A DNA stretch of 64,000 bases, from contig OZ038382.1 of the NCBI GenBank assembly GCA_964036045.1, positions 152,718,961-152,782,960 of the forward strand. The letters are read 5' to 3'. Positions 35,149-45,050 of this stretch are shown here, in pieces. The translations under genes were made by a program, and so were the position numbers. Each line of letters opens with the position of its first letter. Positions within the stretch are counted from its first letter, which is position 1. The notes below the pieces were generated by a model. It worked only from the letters and a program-made list of their open reading frames with translations. It was not told the DNA's origin and did no database searches. Source of the DNA: Eutreptiella sp. 'Long Island Sound 2002' (lineage: Eukaryota; Euglenozoa; Euglenophyceae; Eutreptiales; Eutreptiaceae).

Positions 35149-36140
35149 TGGCTTCAATCCGAACGTGCCCAAGCGTCGGAGTTCGTCAATGGTCTCGATT
35201 TCATGATTGTACTGCGGCATGTTATAGGGCTGCCACTTCGACTCTGGCACCGGCACAGAATCGTAGCTGGGTGGTGCTGTCGACCATACGGGCTCGTAAG
35301 GATATTCTTCTTCGTCGTCTGACTCGAGTGGCCAGGGTTCATCGTAGTCGTTGTGGTCGTCGTCGTGGTAATAGGAGTCGGATTGGTTTGTTCGAGTAGA
35401 AGCTTGTGTTTTCAGGGCATTCGAATGCCAGGATTGGTCGACCCAGTCGTCGTCGACTTTCGGTTCTCCGGTACCCGGGTCGTCCCTGGATGAACTTGAT
35501 GTCCAGGTGTTCGGCCTCGATGTCCAAGAACTGTCGACCCATCCGGGCGCTGAAGAGAGGAAGGAAGATCAGTTGTCGTACCCCGTGTAGCAAGCAAGAT
35601 CTTCATCAGAATCGAACCAGTCAGGGCTTGAGCACCGCTCTCGAAAGTATTCTGCATCGACCGGGGGAGGGGGCCCGTACAGCTTAAGAGTTCTGGCTGC
35701 ATGTCGGGTGGGGTCCCTCCCTTCGTCGGTTCCAGAACACGCCAGTTGGCCAGGGCTATCTCGAGCACTTCCAAGCCTGTGGCGCCTCCTGATACGACGG
35801 GCCGTCCACTCGGCGCTATTCCTGCAAATTCCCCGCGAGGGAACACACCTAACTTGCCTCCTTTCGACGGGCCTCCTTTTCCTTTCGAGCTCCCAGCATA
35901 TGCCGACTGGCTGTAGTTCGGCGGTTCGAATGGATCGAGAGGTCGACTCGGACGAGTTGGCGCTGATGCTACCGACAAACAGCGGCCAGTTGAAGTCGTC
36001 CTCGCTGGGGGTTCGATCGCGTCAACATCGGTGACGTTCGACGGTGTTGCTCGAGAAGGCGGAGGTCGAGAGGAAGTTCGGGGCGTCCGGGATGTAGTAC
36101 CATAGGCGGAGGCTCCGGTGATCGACCCGGAACCTCGCAT
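35149..36140 (-). pseudogene. Element B third ORF, N-terminal third
   Basis: Starts at an ATG at 36138-36140, 65 bp after the pol stop. The first 180 codons are rich in Ser, Pro, Thr and Gly (low-complexity start, then GGPSKGGKLGVFPRG). One frameshift near 35590 moves the frame; beyond it an acidic Asp/Glu/Tyr-rich stretch (about 35280-35480) leads to the C insertion site. Continuing past C, the whole ORF would be about 1000 codons. No domain was recognised. Poor complexity at the start and better-structured sequence later resemble a protein with a disordered N-terminus. Confidence 0.6.
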
Positions 36141-36204
36141 GAGTTTTTCGAAAAACCACGCTGCAGAGAAGAGTAAGGGTGTTACTCAGTTACTCAGGGT
36201 GGAG

Positions 36205-37323
36205 TCAAAGGAACTCAAGGTACACAGGATCCTCCTCTAGAGCCTTGCTCGACTCCCAAGACCATGTGTCGTCATCCCATTCACAACGGTACAGGAATGT
36301 GCGGCGCTTTTTAGATCCCACTCGACGTCTAGCCACAATCTTGACAAGTCGAGGTGATTCTCCAGTTTTGACAGGGGGCATCGGAAACTCCCACACCGGC
36401 TGTCCCTCTCGATGGACGTAGGGTTTTATGCTGTCTCGATTGAAAACTCGCAACCCATCGAAGGGGGCAGGGATGTCCAGTTTGACATTCTCGCCTTTGT
36501 TCAGTACCTCGAGTATTTTGTAAGGGCCGCACCAGACAACATCGAGTTTCCCTTTATGTCGATATTCCGGCACCAACACCCACCATCGTTCACCGACTTC
36601 AGGCACTCGAACGTGTCGGTCCATTTGCAGGACCACATGCATCTGGCGTCGACGTTCCTCGGCAAGCATTGCACGCACAGAATCGAAGGTACGTTCCGCT
36701 CGTTGCATGTAATCATTCACGGTCGATGGTTCATGTGCATGAGAAGTCATTCGGGGAAAATCCAATGGAAAATGGGGTGTTCGTCCTTCATCTATCTCGA
36801 ACGGGGATAGTCGAAGACTATTGGATGTCAGGTTGTTGAACTGGATTTCGGCGAACAGGAGGTCGACGTCCCACTCGTTGTTGCCAAAGATGCCGTGTGT
36901 ACGCAGGCGCTGGAGGATGGACTGATTGCTGCGCTCCGCCAGGCCATTGCCTCGAGGGCGGTTGGCCACTGTTTGATGCATCTCAATCTTGAAGCGCTGG
37001 GCCAACTCCTTCCATGCCTGAGACTTGAACAGCTTGTCTCGGTCAGAAACAATTTGTCGAGGGCATCCTTTCAATCGAATAACCTCACGTAGGAACACAT
37101 AGATAAGGTCGTCGGCTGTCATATCCTTGCGACAAGGGATGAACATTCCACGCTTGGAGAATCGGTCGACTACAGTCATGATGGCGTCATGGCCCCTTGT
37201 GCGTCGGCGGCAATCCCGAAACCCAATCGATGGACATACTGTGCCATTTGGTGTCGGGCACCGGCAATGGTCTTGGCACTCTGGCGGTGTCGACTCGTCT
37301 TGATTTTGCCGCTTGACAGACAT
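36205..37323 (-). pseudogene. Element B integrase core and chromodomain-like end
   Basis: The core shows TVVDRFSKRGMFIPC, the second catalytic Asp in IVSDRDKLF and the Glu in GNGLAERSNQ; the first Asp (SIDWVSGLP) lies in the neighbouring frame at about 37215. A one-base frameshift therefore splits the core near 37190-37215. The C-terminal part has the GPY/F-type segment (VVWCGPYKILEVL) and a final chromodomain-like segment (FLYRCEWDDDTWSWESSKAL). The downstream stop is 65 bp before the third ORF. Confidence 0.88.
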
Positions 37324-38358
37324 CGCAACTTAGTATGTATCGCTCGACGTAGTGTCGAAGGTGTGAACATACGTAGTCGCGCTTAATCAGGGCCATGGTT
37401 CGAAGGACTCCTGAGTGGCCATAGAACTCCGACTCGTGATACATAGCCACAATCGACGTAACCAGCGTTCGGGGAACAAGCACACGTTTGCCCATCGTCG
37501 ACAAATGGAGGAATTTGCCATCATCGAAGGACAACTTGGCATCTCGAAGCTGGTGTCGTGCCGCAGGGCTTCGAATCGCGACTTCGTAGATGTGCTGCGT
37601 CCGTGGGTCCTCTCGATAGGCTGCCGCCCACACAGCTGTCGAAGTCAAGTCTTTGCACTGATAATGTCGATGTACTCGGCGGTGTGTACCCTTAAGACTT
37701 GAAGGGTACGGCGTGTTCGACCCAACCTTCGGCAAGGGGACTGATTGCAACGTGCCGTCGCGATGACGTCGACAGCGAATCAATTCCGCCATGGTTGGAG
37801 CGTATCGGAGTTCATTGCCAAAGGTGACTCGAAGAGGGCGATCAATGCTTACATCGGGGAGGTCGTCGGTGTCGGTAGACGTGTCTGGTTCATTGCCAGC
37901 CTCATCGAGATGCATGTCTGGTTGGTGTGAATTCTCAGCCATGATCTCGTCCGATGGTGCTGGTTCCAGTCCCAGGTCCTCCGGCTCAGCAGTTGTCGCG
38001 CTCGACGGTAACGGCTCCAGGTCCTCCGGTCCGACAGCGGTTTCTTCGGATTGGGGGGCTGGTTCCGCAAGCTCATCTGCGTCAAGATCCTTCCCCACGG
38101 AGCGTCCGCTTCGTAGTGAAACGTACACGTGGTCGTACGGCTGGGGCCACACCTCGTCATGAGAGAATGAGTCTTCGAGTACATGTAGGAACTCATCGAC
38201 AGGTTCTCCTTCCGGTGAAGCCCAATCTTCGACCAGGGGAATTGCGAAAGCTCGTGTACGTGTGGCATTTTCGATATCCATCAACTGCCGCGAAGTTAGA
38301 CGGGAGCAGGCGTCTGCGTAGGGTTCTCGAGGCCCGGCACGTACCACAACGTCAGGTT
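37187..38358 (-). pseudogene. Element B acidic linker and integrase zinc domain
   Basis: After the RNase H end (YADACSRL) comes an acidic, Pro/Ser-rich linker of roughly 180 residues that is uncommon at this position in Ty3-like Pol proteins. It is followed by the integrase zinc-binding domain (HESEFYGHSG, then CDVCQAAKS) and the first catalytic Asp (SIDWVSG). The upstream RNase H frame has TAA and a one-base shift just before this block (38345-38383). Confidence 0.85.
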
Positions 38359-38802
38359 TTATTCCTCGAGGAATGGGGACCATCGTGCTTGCCGTGGTGT
38401 CAGCGGTCGAGGACAGGTCTTGAGATATCGAAGACTTTCGTGGTCAGTGTGCACGTGCACCTGCTGCGGTCCTCGAAGTAGGTGAAACCATTGTTTCAAT
38501 GCTAATACGATGGCCAACAACTCCTGTTCTCGAATCGGGTATCGAGTTTCGGCAGGCTGCATTTTCCGCGACATGAAGGCAATAGGTTGAAGATGTCCCT
38601 TGTACTTCCCATGTGCACATCGTTGCGCCAGCGTAGCACCCACGCAGTCTTTTGAAGCGTCTGTGTACAGGTGATACGGCTGTCGGGGGTCGATAGCACT
38701 GAGATGTGTCGCACTGATCATCGCCTGCTTCAGCTTGTCGAAGGAAGCCTGGTGGACGGCTGTGCATTCCCACTCGAAGTCTGCCTTAAACATTGCAGTC
38801 AG
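38359..38802 (-). pseudogene. Element B RNase H
   Basis: The RNase H domain shows LYTDASKDCVGATLAQ, YPIREQELLAIVLALKQW and HTDHESLRYL. It ends at TAA (38359), where a Tyr codon is usual in the family, so this is probably a nonsense change. The upstream end joins the RT frame at the E1 insertion: the DNA for FEWEC is present on both sides because E1 duplicated 41 bp. Confidence 0.85.
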
Positions 38803-40061
38803 CAGGGTTGGGATAAGCGAGCGTTTAGCGACTGAACGGTCGTTTGTTTGTTACGCTTAGGGAAATTTATTAACAAACGACGTTTTAACAAACGACGGCC
38901 CGCAGGCCCCTGCCGCGGCGTAGCGCGCGCACTTCCTGTGTGCTGTGTCCGATGTTTTGCGTTGTCAGAGCCTATGAACTGAAGGACTTTAAAATGCACA
39001 GGATTTCAAAAACCACAGGCACAGACATGTCAGAACAGGACCGCAATTTGTGCAGAATAGCAATTTTTTAGGCTTTTCACATGTTTGTATTATTAATTTC
39101 GGATTTATGCACATTGCAACTCTGTATTTTGCTTTTAGCTCAGTGGTGTCATGGGCGGCAAAGGCCATGGAACTTTTTGGCCATGCCGAGCTTGTCAGAA
39201 GTGGGAGAACCGATGAGTGAAGCTGCGGAACTACAAATAGGCGTGTGCGGTACCAATTTGCTGCTGCTGGTGCTTCCTGTGCTACCATGTGCCTTGTCCG
39301 TGAATTTTTGGAGCGAAACGTGACGAATGCTACCACGGTGAAATCCAGAAAACACGAAGACGTCAAAGGAGTGGGGGAAAAGAAGTTGGGAGACCCCTTC
39401 AAAACCGCGTCAGAAAAGTTCCACCGACGCCAAGCCCAAATGAAGAAACCCGTCGCCGAAGCTTGCAGCGATCAGCGTGATGACCACCCTACTGACGAGC
39501 GGCGTGTATGTTCGGGCCTCAGCCCCTCTCCCTGTGCAAGCGCGTGAAGTCAAGGCGAAGCAGCACTGAGCGTAGAATCAGAGCGAAGCAGCACTGCGCG
39601 CACGGCGCGTGAAGTCAGGGCGACGCGTGAAGTCAGGGCGACGCAGCACTGCCTGGGGCGACCTCCGCGCTGCGCCCAAGCGCCAAGGTAAATAAGCGTC
39701 GTCTGCCTCCAGTTGTATTCGCCAGAAGTCTTGTTTTCAGTGTATGTCACGTGCGTGTGCCTGTCATTCACATGCAGTGAGTGGATCTGTAAATTTGACT
39801 TTGGCCTCTGTGCCTCCATCAACCCTGAGGCGTGGCATGCATGTGTGTATTGATATCCTGATGTGTAGCCTTGCCTTTGTTTAGCTCTGTTGAATCCTGG
39901 GACCCCTCTTTCAAGGCCCACGCTTAGCGCTGGACCAGGAAGAAGACAGTGTGCAGTAAAGTCGACGTTAAAGTATTCTTTGTGTCTGAGTTGCAGGGCA
40001 AGACAGGGTAGAGCTGAAAAGTCATTTGCACGGCCGAGTGCACCTACCTACCTACCTACCT
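38803..40061 (+). mobile_element. Insert E1, probable 5'-truncated non-LTR element
   Basis: A 1259-bp insert flanked by a 41-bp direct duplication of B sequence (38762-38802 and 40062-40102, two mismatches). Its right end is a short tandem tail of about five ACCT units, like the simple-repeat tails of some LINE families. Long, imperfect target duplications are typical of target-primed reverse transcription. No RT or endonuclease frame is seen, so it is either a short 5'-truncated copy or a SINE-like element. TCGA density drops sharply inside it. Confidence 0.6.
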
Positions 40062-42166
40062 GTGCATTCCCACTCGAAGTCTGCCTGAAACATGGCAGTC
40101 AGAGGGGCTGCGACAGCTTGGAACCCTTCGACAAACTGCTGGTAAAATCCACACAATCCAATGAACTGTCGAACTTCATGAACCGTAGTTGGCGGAGGCC
40201 AACCTCGAATGACCTTGATCTTTTCGGGGTCCATGTGTACTCCATCTTGGTCGATGATGCATCCACAGAAGGGTACTCGACTCTGAAAGAATGTGGATTT
40301 ATCGATGCAGGGAAAGAGCTGGTGCTTACGGAGTAGTTCATGTACCAGGTCGAGGTGTCGTTGGTGTTCGTCCGCATCCTTCGAGAAGACGAGGATGTCG
40401 TCAATGTACACCCATACAAAGATCCCCAAGTGGTCTCGAAGGACATCGTTCACGACGCGTTGGAACGTCGATGGCGCATTACAGAGGCCAAAGGGCATAA
40501 CAACCCACTCGAAGGCGCCAAATTGTGTGTTGAAGGCGGTTTTCTCGATATCTTCGTCTTGAATTCGGATCTGGTGGAACCCACTAACAAGGTCAATCTT
40601 TGAGAATACGGTGGAACCCCCCAGTGTACTCAAGATGGATTGGATCGATGGCAAGGGATACCGATCTCGTGTATTCAACGCTCGGTAGTCGACGCACATA
40701 CGCCATTTACCATTCGCTTTCTTCACCAGTAGGCAACCCGCTCCGTATGGACTCGAGGATGGTCTGATGCGACCAGATCGATGCAACTTGTCCAATTGTC
40801 GTCGAAGTTCATCTAGTTGGCTCGGATCCATTTTGTAAGGGTGTACCCACGGTGGATTGTCTTCCGAATCGAGGCGTATTCGATGATCTCTTCCAGGTCA
40901 ATGCGGAGGTAGGTCTGCATACTCCGCTTTCTCCCGGTCGTAGAGGTCCGCCCACTTGTGTAGTCGATTCGGTAGTTTGCGTCGTACGGGGTCAAGCCCG
41001 TCATCATTGCCATCACTGGCTTGCATCTTATACATTTCATCGACCGGCACTGCTGGTCGAGGCATGCAACACAGAAATACTTGATCTCCCGTGAGATCAG
41101 ATCGACGGATCTCTCTTTTGAGTTTCGGCAACGAAATGTACTCAATCTCCATATCGCTGCACTCCTCATCGGTGATACCATCGTCCGTTTCGGACTCATC
41201 GTACATGTCAGTACCGCGCTGAACGTGTGTCGACGAGTGTAGGTCAGGGTGTTCGTTGGCATGTGGGGTAGGATTCCCAACCGGACTCGCTTTCGAGGAA
41301 CTGGATGAAAGTATCGAAAGAAGGTCCAGCTTCGAAGCTGCTTGAAACTGCAGCTGGGTGGAATGTCTTGATTCGCCAAAAGACAACCGGTACGAAATTG
41401 AACCATGTTGGATGTCGGCGTATCGCTCCTTCCAGTTGACAGTTGGATTGTAGCTTCGAAGCCATGGAAGTCCAAGCACTACATCCGGCAAAATCTCCAA
41501 GACCTTGAAGTGATGACGAAATACAAGCTCTCCAACTCGAGCATAAGCTCGCGTGTAGTACCGTACTTCGACTTGGACACCTCCGGCTGTCAAGACATGT
41601 CCAGGGTTTCTCAGTTTATAGAGGGGAAGTCGCGCCCTCTTTGCTGTTTGCATCGACATAAAGTCGCTGGTCGCCCCACAGTCGACCAACAGTTCCACGC
41701 TGGAGTCAAAGGAGTCTTCACGACATGCGCAAATGCGCCCTCGAACCGTGAACAGAGACGCATGCTCAGGCTCGGTTCCTTTGACAGTGACACCTCCAAG
41801 CGTCGAATTCGTTTCAGGTTTATTGGTGCTGGTGGTGGTGTTCAGCTCTTCTCGAGGACGTCCGCCACGGTCTTCGGAATTGTTTTCTAGGCCGTTGTAG
41901 GCCTTTCTCTGCTCTTGGAGCGGGATCGAAACCGTCCCTTGCTGTTTGACTTTGATCTCGTTTCGGTGTGTTGGACCGTGATTCCCGACGTTCTCGTCCT
42001 CGGGATGGCGGTCGACCTTTTGGACAGTCACGGGCCAAGTGTCCTTGTTCGCCACAATTGTAGCAACGTCTGCTTTCTCGACCATCTTGGCGTCCGCCAT
42101 GTTGACGTCCGAACCGTTCACCAATGTAGGCATGTAACTCTTCTCGGAGCTTGGCAATTGCATCGA
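40062..42166 (-). pseudogene. Second copy of element B protease-RT
   Basis: A near-identical copy of 50483-52597. The protease (LLVDCGATSDFM) and RT (YIDDILVF) are present. It shares with the other copy the TGA (40898-40900 here) that splits protease from RT, so that mutation came before the duplication. It differs by an in-frame 9-bp deletion in the RT near 40670 (Thr-Val-Arg missing) and a 1-bp deletion near 41947 that fuses the gag-overlap frame to the protease frame. On both sides the 28 bp to its left (CCGAGTGC plus ACCT tail) are duplicated too. Confidence 0.9.
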
Positions 42167-42621
42167 TGATGAAATTAAAAGATAAGTAAAACACGACGAA
42201 AAAATTTTCTAAATAGCTGAAATTAAAGGTAATTAACATAAAAAACGCTTAGGCCAAAAGGCGCGCTGCGAAACGCGTAAAAACGCGACGAGAAATTTTT
42301 CGACGTGAAATAGGGGAATAGTTAGCGCCGTAACAACCGTAACGCTCGTGGGACCCTAACGCCGTCCCTCTCGTCGCCTAACTAGCCTTAGGCGCAAAGA
42401 AAAACGCGTCGCGAGCAGCACGTAAAACTCGAAAAGTTTTTCTAAGCCGCCGCGTCCCTGCGCCCTGCTTCCCTTCCTTTTCTTTTCTTCTCCATGCACC
42501 TACCTCCCCTCCCTCCTGCCCCCCCTCACCCCTTTTCATCAGCTTAGGCGACCGGCCCTGGGGGAAAAGCGGTCAACCCCTAGCAAGCAAGACCACCATC
42601 TTCGCGGTCGCGTGGTAACAC

Positions 42622-42723
42622 GTAAGTCAGAAAATTCACCTTGGTATTGCTGCTTGCCTGCGTGCGTGAGTTGCGTAGAGTTTGATTTTCTAAAGAGAAA
42701 CATTTTAAATTTTTGGTTTTCAG
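42622..42723 (+). other. Candidate 102-bp intron near the left end of E2
   Basis: GTAAGT at the left and TTTTTGGTTTTCAG at the right match eukaryotic splice signals well, with a T-rich interior. It sits about 40 bp before the abrupt start of the T-free tract, so it may be a 5' intron of a transcript that begins in E2. No coding frame supports it. Confidence 0.35.
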
Positions 42724-42765
42724 AAAGTTTTCAAAGGCACGGAAAAACGGCAGGGGTTTTTAGCA

Positions 42766-44600
42766 AAGGAAAAGAGGACAAAAGGAAAAACAAACACCAG
42801 CAGCGAAGACAACCGCACAGCACAGCCAACCAGCACAGCACCGCAGGGCAGCACGGCACCGCAGGACACGGCACAGGGCGCAGGACACCACAAGACAACG
42901 CACAGCACGGCAAGACACCACGACACACCAGAGCAGCACCACCACACCGCAGAACGCCCAGGGAGACACCACAACGCACAGGGACACGCCACAGCACGAG
43001 GCACCAACAACAGCGCAGACCACACTGGCGCCGCACGACAGGCCGCAGGAGGGCAAAGCAAACACAAGCAGCACCGCAAAACGACAGCAGAGCACGACAG
43101 CACAGCACCACACGACAGCACAGCGCCACAGCACACGACACAGGGAAGTAGGGCACCACAGCCAGCACAACAAGGCACCGCAGCGCACAGAGCGGAGAAG
43201 ACAGGGAACGCACAGCACGAGGAAAAGAGCACCACAGCACGCAGACACCACCACCGGGCCAAAAACAGCACAGCCAACCAACAGCACAACGCAGCACAGC
43301 ACGACAGCCCACAGGAGGGCAAAGCAAGCCCCAGCAGCACCGCAACACGACAGCAGAGCACAACAGCACAGCACCACGCGACAGCACAGCACCACAGAAC
43401 ACGACACAGGAAAGCAGGGCACCACAGCAAACCACACCAACCACAGGGAAGCAGACCACGCGGCGAGACAGGGACACCGACACCGAAACAAGCCATCAGC
43501 AGACAACCACGGGCCACCAGACCCAGCACCGCACCACGGCACACCACAGGAAACAGCACAACACACAGCAGCGCACCACAGCACCAGGCGCCAGCAACAG
43601 CACGCACCACACGAACAGCACAACGCGAACGCACCAGCACAGCAAAGCACACACCGCACAGAACGGAGAGCACAGGGAACGCACAGCACAGCACCCCGAG
43701 ACACACACAACACAAGGCAGAGCGGCGAACAACAGCACGCACCACCGCGCCACGACAAAACACACACAGCACAGAGCACACAGCGCGGGGGAACACCGCA
43801 AAACACAGCGCCGCAGAGCACAGGGCCCCAGGGTGACGGGCAGCGCCAGAGGGCACGGCGCAACAAGCAGCGGCACCAAACGAGCGCAACACAGCACACG
43901 ACAGCACAACACCGGGCGACACAACGCGCAGCAGAGCGGCGCAGCACCGCACCCAGGGACGCACAGCACAACACGCAACACAGCACCGAGCGGCAGGAAC
44001 GAAAACCGCGAGACACAAAGGGGGGCGGGGGGCAGCAACCACGCGGGAGCAGCCAACAACCAGGCGGAAAGCACGAAAGAGGGACAAGCGCACGGAGAGC
44101 CGAGAAGCGGAAGGCCAGCAAAGCAAACAACGCAAGCGCCGAGGCCCAGGGCACCCGGGGCCGGAAACCAGAGAAAGCCGGAGACAACGGGGGCGCACAG
44201 AGGAAGAAGAAGAAGAAGAAAAAAAAAACACCAAGGCACCAAGCGGGAGCGACAAAAGCCGCGAGACACAAAACGGGAGGGGGGCGGGGGAGCAACCACC
44301 ACAGAGCAGCCAACGGCCAAGCGGGAGACACAAACGAGGTGCGAGCGCACGGAGAGCCAGGCAGCGGGAGGCCGAGAAAAACAACCAACGAGGAACGGCA
44401 ACAGCAGCGAAAGAGAGAGGGGCAACCCCAGCCCGGAGGGGGCCAAGCAAAGCAGAAAGACAAAGCGGCCGAAGGAAAAGGTGAGGCGCACCAGAACGCG
44501 CCCGGGAGGCCGGCCCGCCCGACCCGGCCAAGCAAAGCACGCACACGAACACACACGCACACCAGCCGCCGTCCGGAAGGACGAGTGCGCGCCCAGCCAC
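42766..44600 (+). other. Nearly T-free tract
   Basis: By eye only about eight T occur in roughly 1830 bases on the plus strand, while A, C and G are each common. Many consecutive 60-base lines contain no T at all. The tract is full of CAGCAC- and CACAG-like words but has no fixed repeat period. Since all stop codons start with T, the plus strand cannot stop, and since all contain A, the minus strand cannot stop either. Coding potential here should be disregarded. Confidence 0.9.
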
Positions 44601-45050
44601 AACCCCACCAACACACCACCGCCACACACCACACACCACACACCACCGCCGCCAGCGGAGCCCAGCCAGGAGTGGCGGGGACCGCCCACCACCAGCGGCA
44701 GCGAAACCCAGCCAGGAGTGGCGGGGAGTAGCACACGGGAACCTCCGCCAGAAGTGTCGAGGGACCCCACCAACACACCACACACCACACACCACCGCCG
44801 CCAACGGACCCCAGCCAGGAGTGGCGGGGACCGCCCACCACCAGCGGCAGCGAAACCCAGCCAGGAGTGGCGGGGAGTAGCACACGGGAACCTCCGCCAG
44901 GACTGGCGAGGGATCCCACCAACACACCACACACCACACACCACCGCCGGCAACGGACCCCAGCCAGGAGTGGCGGGGACCGCCCACCACCACCGGCAGC
45001 GAAACCCAGCCAGGAGTGGCGGGGAGTAGCACACAGGGACCTCCGCCAGG
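44601..45050 (+). repeat. 149-bp minisatellite, left array
   Basis: The landmark GGAC/GCCCAGCCAGGAGTGG recurs at 44657, 44806 and 44955, spaced 149 bp. Each unit holds CCAGGAGTGGCG or a close variant three times, separated by CCACC/ACACC-rich stretches. It is the same family as the right array but lacks about 39 bp per unit. The array stops at insert F. Confidence 0.88.

Noticed and set aside
43833-45029. 398-codon plus-strand frame
   Set aside because: The plus strand is nearly T-free and cannot contain stops.
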